From the NCBI GenBank assembly GCA_021203365.1, contig JAJQBI010000041.1, forward strand, positions 1-64,000: a stretch of DNA of 64,000 nt, read 5' to 3'. Below the pieces are notes generated by a model, which worked only from the letters and a program-made list of their open reading frames with translations, did no database searches and was not told the DNA's origin. This document shows positions 63,668 through 64,000 of this stretch, in pieces; the first letter of the stretch is position 1; every line of letters begins with the position of its first letter. Position numbers and translations under genes: made by a program. Source of the stretch: Clostridiales bacterium. Lineage in GTDB: Bacteria > Bacillota > Clostridia > Lachnospirales > Lachnospiraceae.

Positions 63668-64000
63668 TTAATACAAACCTCCCGCAAATAACAGCGTGCT
63701 TAAAAAAACCGGTACAGTAAAATGGAAATTTTCAGTCTCAGACATTCCCTTCCGTATATAAGGTTTTCTTTCACCCGACCTTATCAGGTCTTCCATATAT
63801 TGAAAAAAATATTGAAATCTTCGGCGGAAATCGCCGTTGGAAATCAGAATAGCCAGAGAAATACCGGCTCCAATCAGAAAAGAACAGAATATACACTTTC
63901 CCACTACAGCAGGACCCATAAATCCGCCAAGAGAACAGAACAGCTTGATATCGCCCGCTCCCAGCATATGATATATGAAAAGAATTCCCGGAAAAATAAG
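63668..64000 (-). CDS. Prepilin peptidase (A24 family), cut by window edge
   Basis: The reading frame is open to the right edge, so only the last 110 residues are seen. HMLGAGDIKLFCSLGGFMG contains the GxGDxK active-site motif of type IV prepilin peptidases. Two or three helices follow, and a hydrophilic loop (FRRRFQYFFQYMEDL). The track's ATG at 63967 lies inside the conserved motif and cannot be the start. It is the first visible gene of the Tad operon here. Confidence 0.85.
   Translation of the reverse strand, partial: LIFPGILFIYHMLGAGDIKLFCSLGGFMGPAVVGKCIFCSFLIGAGISLAILISNGDFRRRFQYFFQYMEDLIRSGERKPYIRKGMSETENFHFTVPVFLSTLLFAGGLY

Noticed and set aside
63668-63967. 99-residue protein starting at the ATG at 63967
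   Set aside because: That ATG is inside the conserved active-site motif, and the frame is open to the window edge, so it is the end of a larger peptidase.

Overview
The window looks like chromosomal DNA of a gut-type Lachnospiraceae (Clostridia, Firmicutes). Grounds: strong AGGAGG-type ribosome sites almost everywhere, spoVG, a clostridial glgC/glgD pair, DnaD and DnaI/DnaC-type replication loaders, a CFI-box protein, a flavodiiron protein fused to flavin reductase and rubredoxin, a BioY transporter, and a Firmicute-style Tad (Flp) pilus locus. I see no tRNA, rRNA, CRISPR array, prophage or intact insertion sequence. Family calls rest on motif recognition by eye, without database searches.

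Layout. 0.1-9.0 kb: pepT, then a leftward run of transport and catabolism genes (a frameshifted sodium symporter, a GntR regulator, an APC permease, a ThrE exporter, a glycerate kinase and a nucleoside hydrolase). 9.3-13.1 kb: a heavy-metal module. ArsR and AraC regulators run left; a free HMA metal-binding protein and a CadA-type ATPase run right. Three copies of the palindrome CAATT-N12-AATTG lie in its control regions. 13.1-24.6 kb: housekeeping and stress genes (C69 dipeptidase, SRAP, a CFI-box repeat protein, M18 aminopeptidase, MATE pump, an unknown coiled-coil protein, CstA, flavodiiron protein). 24.9-31.8 kb: a LytTR/GHKL two-component pair, a secreted GH43-like protein, bioY with a probable BirA operator, a 3D-domain cell-wall protein and spoVG. 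31.9-34.3 kb: glgC-glgD.

34.7-40.1 kb: murC, then 700 bp of non-coding DNA with a dense DnaA-box cluster and a 113-117 bp tandem repeat of paired hairpins carrying extended -10 boxes. It precedes a dnaD-like / dnaC-dnaI-like / prs-like operon. This is the most unusual stretch of the window. 40.2-54.6 kb: an SbcCD-like pair, asnS, galT, a large unknown membrane-anchored protein, mtnN, a TSCPD protein behind a structured leader, murG, a sigma factor, a HIT protein, a soluble histidine kinase and a rhomboid protease.

54.7-64.0 kb: a leftward Tad pilus locus running off the right edge: prepilin peptidase (partial), TadZ/CpaE-like, TadA ATPase, TadB and TadC, a 59-residue Flp pilin absent from the ORF track, a DUF5702 protein, a pseudopilin with two zinc-type modules, a second small prepilin peptidase, a TadE protein whose only sensible start codon is ATA, and an FHA protein.

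A dispersed intergenic hairpin repeat (core GCGACAAAA-loop-TTTTGTCGC next to TATGATAC) occurs in at least five places. One copy is bounded by 13-bp direct repeats and looks MITE-like.
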